Shown one piece after another: positions 34,908 through 41,840 of a stretch of DNA of 64,000 nucleotides. The stretch is from Clostridia bacterium. Its GTDB lineage: Bacteria; Bacillota; Clostridia; Oscillospirales; CAG-272. The notes below the pieces were generated by a model. That model saw nothing but the letters and a program-made list of their open reading frames with translations, ran no database searches and had not been told where the DNA came from. The stretch covers positions 23,958 through 87,957 of the forward strand of contig JAGBSP010000014.1 of the NCBI GenBank assembly GCA_017631855.1, in the 5' to 3' direction. Both the position numbers and the translations under genes were made by a program. Position 1 is the stretch's first letter. Each line of letters begins with the position of its first letter.

Positions 34908-35062
34908 GGGAAAACCCCACTTGTGGTTTTCCCTCTTTACGTTTGCTTCGCAAACGTAAATTCACCCTTTCGGGCGCCTTTAAACGATGATTGCGGGGCG
35001 TTGCCCCACACCCCACCAAAAAACTTTTTGAAAAAAGTTCTTTGGAAACTCAAAAACTTTTC
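34908..35062. repeat. Multi-hairpin dispersed repeat, copy B
   Basis: It shares hairpin order and linker sequence with 6379-6516: GGGAAAACC/GGTTTTCCC, then GTTTGCTTCGCAAAC, a TTCACCCTTTCGGGCGC block, TGCGGGGCgttGCCCC and AAACTTTTTGAAAAAAGTT. The GTTTGC hairpin is extended here (ACGTTTGCTTCGCAAACGT) compared with copy A. It lies just 3' of ftsY and may act in its termination. Confidence 0.85.
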
Positions 35063-35075
35063 AACGTTTTTTGCG

Positions 35076-35981
35076 TTAGTCGAAGAGTGCTTGAACGAAT
35101 TCCTTATTGTCGAATTCCTGCATATCGTCGATTTTTTCGCCGACGCCGATGAATTTGACGGGGATGCCGAGTTCTTGCTTGATGGAGAGGACGATACCGC
35201 CCTTTGCCGTACCGTCGAGCTTATTGAGCACAAGTCCCGTAATTTCGGCGGCGTTTTTAAATTCCTTCGCTTGCAGGATCGCGTTCTGACCCGTGGTTGC
35301 ATCGAGCACCAAGAGGTTTTCTCTTGCCGCGTCGGGAAGTTCCCGTTCAATCACGCGATTGATCTTTGCAAGCTCGTTCATCAAATTCTTTTTATTGTGC
35401 AGACGTCCCGCCGTATCGATGATCAGCACGTCGGCGCTCTTTCGTTTTGCGTACGCGATCGCATCAAACACCACTGCCGCGGGGTCACTTCCCTCGTTCT
35501 GACGAACGATCTCCGCGCCCGATCTTTCACACCATACCGCCAACTGATCAATGGCTGCCGCGCGAAACGTGTCCGCCGCCGCAACGACGACCTTTTTGCC
35601 CTTGCCAATCAATCGGTTCGAGATCTTTCCGATCGAGGTGGTCTTGCCCGCGCCGTTGACACCGATGACGAGAATGACGGCAGGCGTAGTCGAAAGATTC
35701 AGCTCCTCGCCCGCTCCAATCATCTCCTCAAGGATCTCGCGAAGCGCACCCTCGACGTCTTCCTTCTCTTTGAGTCTGCCGTCCTTGATTGCATCGCGCA
35801 GACGGTCAATGATCTCCTCGGTCGCATTCACGCCGACGTCGGAGGTAATCAGAAGCTCCTCAAGCTCATCCAGAAGATCCTCGTCCACACGAACGAATGC
35901 CTTGAGCACCTCGTCGATCTGTCCGAAGATCGCAGACTTCGTCTTGGAAAGTCCCTGCTTTAATTTATCCAAAAATGCCAT
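35076..35981 (-). CDS. ftsY: Signal recognition particle receptor FtsY
   Basis: This 301-residue SRP receptor GTPase targets membrane proteins. The N-domain spans about residues 1-85. G-domain motifs are VNGAGKTTSIGKI (G1), DTFRAAAIDQL (insertion box), LIIDTAGRLHNKKNLM (G3) and LNKLDGTAKGG (G4; Thr replaced by Asn before Lys). The acidic A-domain found in many FtsY proteins is missing. The start at 35981 is chosen because AAGGAG lies nine bases upstream; it sits 17 bp inside the smc 3' end. Confidence 0.95.
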   Translation of the reverse strand: MAFLDKLKQGLSKTKSAIFGQIDEVLKAFVRVDEDLLDELEELLITSDVGVNATEEIIDRLRDAIKDGRLKEKEDVEGALREILEEMIGAGEELNLSTTPAVILVIGVNGAGKTTSIGKISNRLIGKGKKVVVAAADTFRAAAIDQLAVWCERSGAEIVRQNEGSDPAAVVFDAIAYAKRKSADVLIIDTAGRLHNKKNLMNELAKINRVIERELPDAARENLLVLDATTGQNAILQAKEFKNAAEITGLVLNKLDGTAKGGIVLSIKQELGIPVKFIGVGEKIDDMQEFDNKEFVQALFD

Positions 35982-38900
35982 CCCAGTCATCTCCTTTTTT
36001 CTTAGAAATATCACCGACGTCAAGCTCGAGAACCTTGGAAATTCCGCGCTCGGGCATCGTTACGCCATAGAGACGGTTTGCCGCCTCCATCGTGCCGCGT
36101 CGGTGCGTGATCAGCACAAACTGCGTATCACTTGCATATCGCTTGATGTACTCGGCAAAGCGCGCCACGTTAACCTCGTCCAGCGCCGCTTCGATCTCGT
36201 CGAGAATACAGAAAGGCGTGGGGTTCACCTGCAAGATCGCGAAGAAGAGCGCGATCGCGATAAAGGACTGCTCTCCACCCGAAAGCTGTACGAGGTTCTT
36301 GATGATCTTGCCGGGAGGTGCCGCCTTGATCTCAATGCCACTCTCCAGCACGTTGTCGGGGTCGGAGAGAGAAAGCTCTGCCGAACCGCCGCCGAAGAGC
36401 TCGGAGAAAACGCGATTGAAATTCTCGTTGATCTGCTGGAAGGAGTCGATAAACGAGGTTTCCATCTCGCCCTCAAGCTGCTTGATGATGCCAAGCAGTT
36501 CTTCCTTTGCCGCCTCAAGGTCCTTGATCTGACCCGACATATAGTCGTATCTTGCCTTGATTTCCTTATATTTGTTCACTGCGTCAAGGTCGACGTTGCC
36601 AAGCGAACGAAGCTTATTGCGGCATTCTACCTGCTTTGCCGCCGCCTCGGCGCGCGTAGCAGGCTCGAGGGCGGGATAGCCAAGCGCCACCGCGTCCGAA
36701 CGCGTCAGCTCGTGCTCGTCCCACAGACGGGAGGCGAGCTTATCCTGCTCGGAACGAAGCGAGAGCAGCTTGTTTTCAAAGCGGGTATATTCCTTGAAGA
36801 TCAGCTCCTTTTGCTGAATCTTCTCACGCATTTTTGCATTGACCTCGGAGAGCTTTCTCTGGAATTCGGCGTTGCCCTCCTCGAGCTTCGAGCGCTCGGT
36901 GTTCAGCGTGTCAAGTGCCTCGCTTCCCTCGCGATACTCTTTGCGATTTTCCTCCAAAAGTCGCTCGTACTCTCTGATCTTCTCGGAAAGCTCCGCCATA
37001 CGCACATCCTGCTCGGATGCCGCCGCAATGAAACTCTCGCGACGAAGCTCGGTTTCCTCGACGAAGCGCTCCTCGGTTTCCTTATCCTTTTTGAGCTCAC
37101 CGATCGCGATAACGATCGCGGTCATACGGCTCTCGGCATCTGCCTTGCGGTCGAGTGCCTCGTTGCGGCGGACGTCCATTTCGGAGCGCGCCGCCGAGAT
37201 CTCGGCAATCTGCCCGTCGAGTGCCACCCGACGCGCGCTGAGCTCCTTGCGGTCTTCCTCGTATCTCGCCTCGGTGCGAAGCTTCTCACCATAGTCGGCA
37301 CGAAGCTTTTCGGTCAGCGCCGCGTTGGCGTCAAGCTTTGCCGTGAGCTGATCCAAGCGGTTCTGCTCGGAATCACGCATGACCTTAATGAGGCTGATCT
37401 TCTGCTCGGCAGAGTCCTTGTCGTCCTCGCGCTCGGAGATCTTTTCGGCAAGCTTCTTCAGCGACGATTCGATCGTTCCGATCTTGTCCGAAAGCTCCCC
37501 AACCTCTTTTTCGAGGCGCTTGATCTCGCCCGCACGACCGAGAATATTGCCGTTCTGTCGAACCGAACCACCCGTGAACGATCCGCCGACGTTGATCTGT
37601 TGACCGTCGAGCGTTACGGCACGAACGCGGTAACGCAGGCTCTTTGCCATTGCCGTTGCGTGGTCGATCGTATCAAATACAAGAGTGCGTCCGAGAAGGG
37701 ACGACACGACCTCGGAAAACTTCTTGTCCGAGGTAACGAGCTCGTCTGCCGTGGCAATATAGCCCTCAAAGCCGATGGCTTCGTTCATCTCCTGCGTCGG
37801 CGTCTGCGCCTTCATCGAGGAGAGCGGGAAGAAGGTAGCTCGACCTGCCTGATCCTTCTTCAGCGCGAACATTGCCGCCTTTGCAACGCTTTCGTCCTCG
37901 ACGACGATGTGCTGAAGGTTTGGACCGAGCGCCGTTTCGATGGCGGTCAGGTACTTATCCTCAACCGAAATAACGGTAGAAAGCGGACCGTAGATCTTTC
38001 CGCAAAGGTTGCCGTGACGGTCAGTGATCGCCTTTTCGGCATATTTTTTCATCACGTGGCGCACGCTGCCCGAGTAACCCTCGAACTGTTGCTCCATCGT
38101 TTTGAAGGTATCAATTCTCTGCTGTGCCGCGTCACGCTGTAAACGAAGCGCGGTCAGTTTTTCGTTTTCGTCGTGGCGTTCGCCGTACAGCTCGGAGAGC
38201 TCTGCGGTCAGGCGATCCGCCTCTTTTCCAGACTCTGCCATCGCCGCGTCGTAATCGGACACCGTTTTTTCGACCTGCGCGCACTGCTTCTTCATTTCCT
38301 CGGAGCGAGCCTCGTAGGACTCGATCTCGCGAAGCACGGCGACGTTTTTATCGGCGTCAGAGGTTTTTGCGTTGTCAATGAACTCGATTCTCGCGTCGAC
38401 GGCGGATCTCTCTGCCTCAAGCACGCGAATGTCGGAGAGGGCACGATCAACGTCAAAGGAAAGCTGTTCTGCCTCGCTTGCCGCCTTTGCCTGCTCCCCT
38501 GCCACTGCCTCGTGCTCGCCCTCGCGAACAAGAAGCTCTGCCTCGATCTCGCCAATGCGCGCAAGATGTGCCGCACCCGACGCTTCCTCGGCGGTAGCGG
38601 ATTTGATCGCCGACTCTTTAGCACCCTCGGCGGACGCAATCAGCTCTCTTGTGTGCAAAACATTGGTTTCGGTGATGCGGTGCTCGCTGTCGAGCGCGTG
38701 GTTTCTCTCGGTCTGCTCACGAATCTGCGTCAAGAGAAGCTCGGACTCGGTTTGGTTGGTTCTCGAAATTTCAAAGAGCTTGTCGTTTTGCACTTCAAGC
38801 GCCTTGACCGAATCGTCGGCGTTTTGCAAATCGAATTCGGCGCGGCGGAAGTTCTCCTCGCACGCGTTCAGGTCGCCGCGAAGCTTCTCGGTATCGTAGA

Positions 38901-39597
38901 GCCAGAGCTGAACGTCCACCCGCTTCTTAGTTTCGAGAAGTTCAATGGCTCGCTTGGCGCGCTCGGATTCCTTCTCAAGCGGAACGACCTGCGCCTCGAC
39001 CTCGGTAAAGACGTCGAGAATACGCGTCATATTGTCCTCGGTGGCGGCGAGACGGCGCTCAGTTTCGCTCTTTTTGTGACGGTACTTGGCAATGCCCGAC
39101 GCGTCCTCAAAAATGCTTCGTCTCTCGTCGCTCTTGCGCGAAATGATCTCAGCGATCTTACCCTGACCGATGATCGAATAACCGTCGCGTCCGACACCCG
39201 TGTTCATAAAGAGCTCGTAAATGTCGCGCAGACGAACTGCCTGACGGTTGATATAGTATTCGCTCTCGCCCGAACGGTAATAGCGGCGAGTGACCGTGAC
39301 CTCGTCGTAGGGGCAATCGAGTCTGCCAAAAAGATCGGTATTGTCAAAGGTTACCGAAACCTCGGCATAACCCATCGGACGACGGCTGTCCGCGCCGCCG
39401 AAGATGATGTCCTCCATCTTGGTTCCGCGGATACTCTTTGAGGACACCTCTCCAAGCACCCAACGCATCGCGTCCGAAATATTCGATTTTCCGCTTCCGT
39501 TCGGTCCGACGATGACCGTCGTCCCCCCCTCAAAGGTCAGTTTGGTCTTGTCGGGAAAGGATTTAAAGCCCTGAAGCTCCAAGGATTTCAGATACAC
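35965..39597 (-). CDS. smc: Chromosome segregation protein SMC
   Basis: This 1210-residue condensin subunit has the expected five-part layout. The N-terminal ATPase part contains VGPNGSGKSNISDAMRWVLGE. A long coiled coil runs over about residues 170-500, followed by the hinge (about 520-680; GKIYGPLSTVISVEDKYLTAIETALG). A second coiled coil runs to about 1020. The C-terminal head carries QLSGGEQSFIAIALFFAI and FCILDEIEAALDEVNV. The signature reads LSGGEQ rather than the common LSGGER. It is translationally coupled to ftsY, a usual pairing in Firmicutes. Confidence 0.97.
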   Translation of the reverse strand: MYLKSLELQGFKSFPDKTKLTFEGGTTVIVGPNGSGKSNISDAMRWVLGEVSSKSIRGTKMEDIIFGGADSRRPMGYAEVSVTFDNTDLFGRLDCPYDEVTVTRRYYRSGESEYYINRQAVRLRDIYELFMNTGVGRDGYSIIGQGKIAEIISRKSDERRSIFEDASGIAKYRHKKSETERRLAATEDNMTRILDVFTEVEAQVVPLEKESERAKRAIELLETKKRVDVQLWLYDTEKLRGDLNACEENFRRAEFDLQNADDSVKALEVQNDKLFEISRTNQTESELLLTQIREQTERNHALDSEHRITETNVLHTRELIASAEGAKESAIKSATAEEASGAAHLARIGEIEAELLVREGEHEAVAGEQAKAASEAEQLSFDVDRALSDIRVLEAERSAVDARIEFIDNAKTSDADKNVAVLREIESYEARSEEMKKQCAQVEKTVSDYDAAMAESGKEADRLTAELSELYGERHDENEKLTALRLQRDAAQQRIDTFKTMEQQFEGYSGSVRHVMKKYAEKAITDRHGNLCGKIYGPLSTVISVEDKYLTAIETALGPNLQHIVVEDESVAKAAMFALKKDQAGRATFFPLSSMKAQTPTQEMNEAIGFEGYIATADELVTSDKKFSEVVSSLLGRTLVFDTIDHATAMAKSLRYRVRAVTLDGQQINVGGSFTGGSVRQNGNILGRAGEIKRLEKEVGELSDKIGTIESSLKKLAEKISEREDDKDSAEQKISLIKVMRDSEQNRLDQLTAKLDANAALTEKLRADYGEKLRTEARYEEDRKELSARRVALDGQIAEISAARSEMDVRRNEALDRKADAESRMTAIVIAIGELKKDKETEERFVEETELRRESFIAAASEQDVRMAELSEKIREYERLLEENRKEYREGSEALDTLNTERSKLEEGNAEFQRKLSEVNAKMREKIQQKELIFKEYTRFENKLLSLRSEQDKLASRLWDEHELTRSDAVALGYPALEPATRAEAAAKQVECRNKLRSLGNVDLDAVNKYKEIKARYDYMSGQIKDLEAAKEELLGIIKQLEGEMETSFIDSFQQINENFNRVFSELFGGGSAELSLSDPDNVLESGIEIKAAPPGKIIKNLVQLSGGEQSFIAIALFFAILQVNPTPFCILDEIEAALDEVNVARFAEYIKRYASDTQFVLITHRRGTMEAANRLYGVTMPERGISKVLELDVGDISKKKGDDWDGIFG

Positions 39598-39668
39598 GGT
39601 AAGTCTCCCTTCGTTTCAAATTCTGTCGGGTTTATTATATATAATATATAAATATACTCTAATATTAT

Positions 39669-39697
39669 ATTATAACCGATTTCTTGCATTTTTTCAA
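39669..39697 (-). promoter_or_regulatory. Promoter of smc-ftsY
   Basis: On the minus strand TTGAAA (39692-39697) and TATAAT (39669-39674) are 17 bp apart, about 70 bp upstream of smc in a very AT-rich spacer. Confidence 0.8.
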
Positions 39698-39778
39698 GCA
39701 CTTTCCGTCAACTTTCGATCCAAGGGCAAACTTTTTTCGCAATTTTTTCTAATTTTTTTCAAGTTTTACGATTTTTTC

Positions 39779-39807
39779 TTGACAGAGGGGAAAAAGTGTG
39801 GTATAAT
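39779..39807 (+). promoter_or_regulatory. Perfect consensus promoter of tRNA-Gln
   Basis: TTGACA (39779-39784) and TATAAT (39802-39807) are 17 bp apart. The mature tRNA begins 10 bp after the -10 box. Confidence 0.95.
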
Positions 39808-39816
39808 AACCACCAA

Positions 39817-39891
39817 TGGGATGTCGCCAAGCGGTAAGGCACCAGACTTTGACTCTGGCACTCGTCGGTTCAAATCCGGCCATCCCAGCCA
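39817..39891 (+). tRNA. tRNA-Gln(TTG)
   Basis: A 75-nt cloverleaf. The acceptor TGGGATG pairs with CATCCCA (39881-39887); G is the discriminator and CCA is encoded. The anticodon stem CCAGA/TCTGG holds the loop CTTTGAC with anticodon TTG (39849-39851). The T arm contains GGTTCAAATCC. It reads CAA codons. Confidence 0.97.
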
Positions 39892-39893
39892 AC

Positions 39894-39933
39894 AAAAAAC
39901 GCACTTTTGTCTACCGACAAAGGTGCGTTTTTT
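39894..39933 (+). terminator. Terminator of tRNA-Gln
   Basis: An 18-bp stem (AAAAAACGCACTTTTGTC / GACAAAGGTGCGTTTTTT, one G-T pair) with a four-base loop ends in six T residues, directly after the CCA end. Confidence 0.95.
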
Positions 39934-39934
39934 G

Positions 39935-40108
39935 AATGATGTTTGCCTTTGGCAAATGATGTTGGCTACGCCAATGATGACGGCTACGCCTAATGATGTG
40001 TGGCTTCGCCACATTTTATGGCAAACATCGCATCATTGCGAGTGAAACGAGCAACATCATTTTGAACGAAGTGAAAAACATCATATCGCCGCGAGGCGAT
40101 ACATCATT
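39935..40108. repeat. Nested hairpin array with ATGATGT / ACATCAT linkers
   Basis: Four AATGATG units (39935, 39955, 39973, 39992) are separated by small hairpins: TTTGCC-ttt-GGCAAA, TGGC-tac-GCCA, CGGC-tac-GCC and TGGC-ttc-GCCA. After a short centre, ACATCAT-type units follow (about 40023-40036, 40053, 40078, 40101), again separated by small hairpins (GC..GC, a weak TTTgaacgaagtgAAA, and ATCGCCgcgaGGCGAT). Left linkers are complementary to right linkers in reverse order, so the whole 174-bp stretch can fold into one ladder. It ends on the -35 box of the next gene. Confidence 0.85.
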
Positions 40109-40136
40109 TGACATATTGACAGTTTTGTGTTATAAT
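40108..40136 (+). promoter_or_regulatory. Promoter downstream of the hairpin array
   Basis: TTGACA (40108-40113) and TATAAT (40131-40136) are 17 bp apart. The last ACATCATT linker of the array touches the -35 box. Confidence 0.88.
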
Positions 40137-40160
40137 AAAGTCAAGAAAGGCGGTGGGTAT

Positions 40161-40634
40161 ATGGGAATACTTGAAAAAATCTCGATTGTCATAGCAGGTT
40201 TAGCAATCATAGCATTCTTTGTTATTATGTTTATTCTTGCGATAAAACAGGAGAAAGTAGAGAAAGCTCGAAGAGGCGGAAAATCGCTCAAGGAGTTTTT
40301 AGCCGAGGAAGAAGCCAAAAAAATTGCCATGCTCGAGTATGATTCCGAAATTCAATATACCGAAGTAAACGCGACAATTCAAGATATGCGTTGCGGAGTT
40401 GCACATTATGGAATAAAGTCTCCAAAAACGGTTAAAGAGTTTTACATAACATATCTCACAAATAACGGCGAAACATTTGAAATTATGCTCGATGAAGAGA
40501 GCTATCTTGCCGTTTCCGTTGGTGATCAAATAATACTTTATTTTAATGGCGATGTTTTCTGTGGGTTTACAAAACAAGATGATTACAGTAAACAGTATGA
40601 CGATAAAAAGGACTGTCATAATCATCAAAATTGA
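40161..40634 (+). CDS. Small membrane-anchored protein, function unknown
   Basis: This 157-residue protein is not one I recognise. An N-terminal TM helix (about residues 7-28; ISIVIAGLAIIAFFVIMFILAI) is followed by a charged linker and a compact alpha/beta domain with mostly short beta strands (EFYITYLTNNGETFEIMLDEESYLAVSVGDQIILYFNGDVFCGF), resembling a small beta-barrel or PH-like fold. The start at 40161 follows AAAGGCGGTGGG. Codon use is more AT-rich than in the housekeeping neighbours. It is monocistronic, between a consensus promoter and a strong terminator, inside the tRNA-proximal island. Confidence 0.75.
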   Translation: MGILEKISIVIAGLAIIAFFVIMFILAIKQEKVEKARRGGKSLKEFLAEEEAKKIAMLEYDSEIQYTEVNATIQDMRCGVAHYGIKSPKTVKEFYITYLTNNGETFEIMLDEESYLAVSVGDQIILYFNGDVFCGFTKQDDYSKQYDDKKDCHNHQN

Positions 40635-40687
40635 CCTTTTGTTCGCTTTTACCTCGTTTAGACACCTTTTATCACGTTTATGGCAAC

Positions 40688-40717
40688 AAAAAAGGACGCC
40701 ACAAGGCGTCCTTTTTT
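40688..40717. terminator. Bidirectional terminator
   Basis: A 13-bp perfect stem (AAAAAAGGACGCC / GGCGTCCTTTTTT) with an ACAA loop, 53 bp beyond the unknown membrane protein. A and T tracts on both sides allow use from either strand. Confidence 0.9.
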
Positions 40718-40718
40718 G

Positions 40719-40944
40719 CTGGCTGGGATGGCTCCCTCTGCGAGCCGAGCATTTGCGGTACGCAAATGCGTCGGTGCACATTCCCCACCCGAAGATCGGC
40801 GAGCTCTCTCGTCAGGTAGCGAAGCGGCGTGAGCGTAATGAATGACATCACAGTGTGATGTCAGAACGCGAGCGTGACCGAGCCGCAGCGAGAAAGGGTG
40901 TGGGAATCACGGAGCGAAGCGGAGTTACCGGCCATTCAAACAAA
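40719..40944. other. Hairpin-rich non-coding stretch with an inverted tRNA-Gln 3' end
   Basis: No gene is seen between 40635 and 41057. Bases 40720-40732 are the exact reverse complement of the last 13 bases of tRNA-Gln (39879-39891). Further hairpins are GCATTTGCG-gta-CGCAAATGC (40750-40770), TGACATCAC-agt-GTGATGTCA (about 40843-40863), and ATTCCCCACCC facing GGGTGTGGGAAT (about 40780 and 40896). On the minus strand the stretch leads into the terminator like a structured RNA 3' end. I could not assign it to a known RNA family, and no complete tRNA folds. Confidence 0.55.
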
Positions 40945-40991
40945 GATTTCTCTATTTTAAACGAAAAATATTTTTATTTTTCAAAAATCGC

Positions 40992-41020
40992 TTGACATTC
41001 TATGAAATATATGGTAGAAT
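40992..41020 (+). promoter_or_regulatory. Promoter of the three-gene cassette, with paired GAATTC boxes
   Basis: TTGACA (40992-40997) and TAGAAT (41015-41020) are 17 bp apart. GAATTC occurs at 41017-41022, overlapping the -10 box, and again at 41028-41033, five bases apart, which could be an operator. Two more GAATTC sites occur at 41095 and 41534 in the cassette. Confidence 0.8.
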
Positions 41021-41057
41021 TCTAATAGAATTCAAAAATCAAAGGAGGTTTTTCCAT

Positions 41058-41414
41058 ATGAATTATGAAAAAATCATTGTAGAATTATTAGGAAGAATTC
41101 AAACACTTGAGGAACAGGTGGCAACTCTGATGAAAGAAAAAAACAGCCGCGCGGAATCTAAAGAAAACGAAGTCAAAAAAATCACAACCGAGGATATTCG
41201 CCAATACATCGCAAACGAAAAAGCAAAAGCTCGTTCCGTAGGAAAAACAGCTGTAATTTTGCGCTCGGGAGATATTCACAAGGACTTGGGACTGAAAAAT
41301 GCACTCCCCCAAGTATGCAATGCGATGCGTCAATCGATGGAGCCGAGCGACGCGGTTTTACACACAACACCCAGTGGAAATTCTTCCACCATCGAAATTG
41401 AATATCGCGTATAA
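41058..41414 (+). CDS. Small coiled-coil protein with conserved C-terminal domain, function unknown
   Basis: This 118-residue protein has an N-terminal coiled coil (IIVELLGRIQTLEEQVATLMKEK), a charged linker, and a compact domain with the pattern VILRSGDIHKDLGLKNALPQVCNAM ending TPSGNSSTIEIEYRV. I recall this C-terminal pattern from small Firmicute proteins of unknown role; it may be a winged-helix-like DNA-binding fold, which is inference. The start at 41058 has a perfect AAAGGAGG site. It is first in an AT-rich cassette with the next two genes. Confidence 0.75.
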   Translation: MNYEKIIVELLGRIQTLEEQVATLMKEKNSRAESKENEVKKITTEDIRQYIANEKAKARSVGKTAVILRSGDIHKDLGLKNALPQVCNAMRQSMEPSDAVLHTTPSGNSSTIEIEYRV

Positions 41415-41428
41415 AAGGAGAATAAATC

Positions 41429-41530
41429 ATGGCAAGAAAATCAACTCGTCCCGGAAGAAGAGTCGGTTTATTCATCGGCGGAGTTCTATTCGGACTGACA
41501 CGCGGCATTTTCTTTCGAAACAAGTATTAA
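41429..41530 (+). CDS. 33-residue cationic small protein
   Basis: The ORF begins 14 bp after the previous stop with AAAAGGAG upstream. It encodes a very basic N-terminus (MARKSTRPGRRVG) and a short hydrophobic Gly/Phe/Leu segment (LFIGGVLFGLT), ending RNKY. It ends 12 bp before the next start, which has its own GGAG site. The tight spacing and good ribosome sites argue that it is translated, perhaps as a small membrane or toxin-like peptide. It is too short for ordinary gene callers. Confidence 0.6.
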   Translation: MARKSTRPGRRVGLFIGGVLFGLTRGIFFRNKY

Positions 41531-41542
41531 GGAGAATTCTGT

Positions 41543-41824
41543 ATGAATATTTTTAAATCCAACCCTATCAATCAGGTATGGCAAAACATCTGCCGACACG
41601 AAGGAGAATCATTTTCTACAATCCGAGGCATAAGCTATCAATACGTTGTCAAGGAAAACTATATTTTGATCAACAATGATCCTCGAAGGAAAGTCAAAAA
41701 AGAAGCAATTGAAAAAGCATTATTGATTCAAAATCCTTCCCCATCAAAGCTTCAGCAGGAAGGCTTTTGGGCAAACTCCTATCTGTACGGTATCATTACC
41801 GATGCCAGAATTAAAATACAATAA
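41543..41824 (+). CDS. Small conserved protein of unknown function
   Basis: This 93-residue protein begins MNIFKSNPINQVWQNICRHEG and continues with short beta strands (FSTIRGISYQYVVKENYILINN), a basic helix (RRKVKKEAIEKALLIQ) and a conserved-looking end (GFWANSYLYGIITDARI). I do not know its function, but I associate this opening with genes found next to proteins like that at 41058. It is third in the cassette and AT-rich. An AAGGAG site with an internal GAATTC precedes it. Confidence 0.72.
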   Translation: MNIFKSNPINQVWQNICRHEGESFSTIRGISYQYVVKENYILINNDPRRKVKKEAIEKALLIQNPSPSKLQQEGFWANSYLYGIITDARIKIQ

Positions 41825-41840
41825 CGGAGGACCTTAATCC

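Noticed and set aside
39935-40108. CRISPR array
   Set aside because: The repeats are only 7-8 bases, change strand sense halfway and are separated by self-complementary hairpins; no cas genes are present in the window.
39993-40160. In-frame upstream extension of the orphan membrane protein into the hairpin array
   Set aside because: The promoter at 40108-40136 lies within it, and ATG 40161 has a ribosome site, so the array is not coding.
40719-40944. Possible second tRNA on the minus strand ending in GCCATCCCAGCCA
   Set aside because: No T arm, anticodon arm or matching acceptor 5' strand can be found; it is described as a structured stretch instead.
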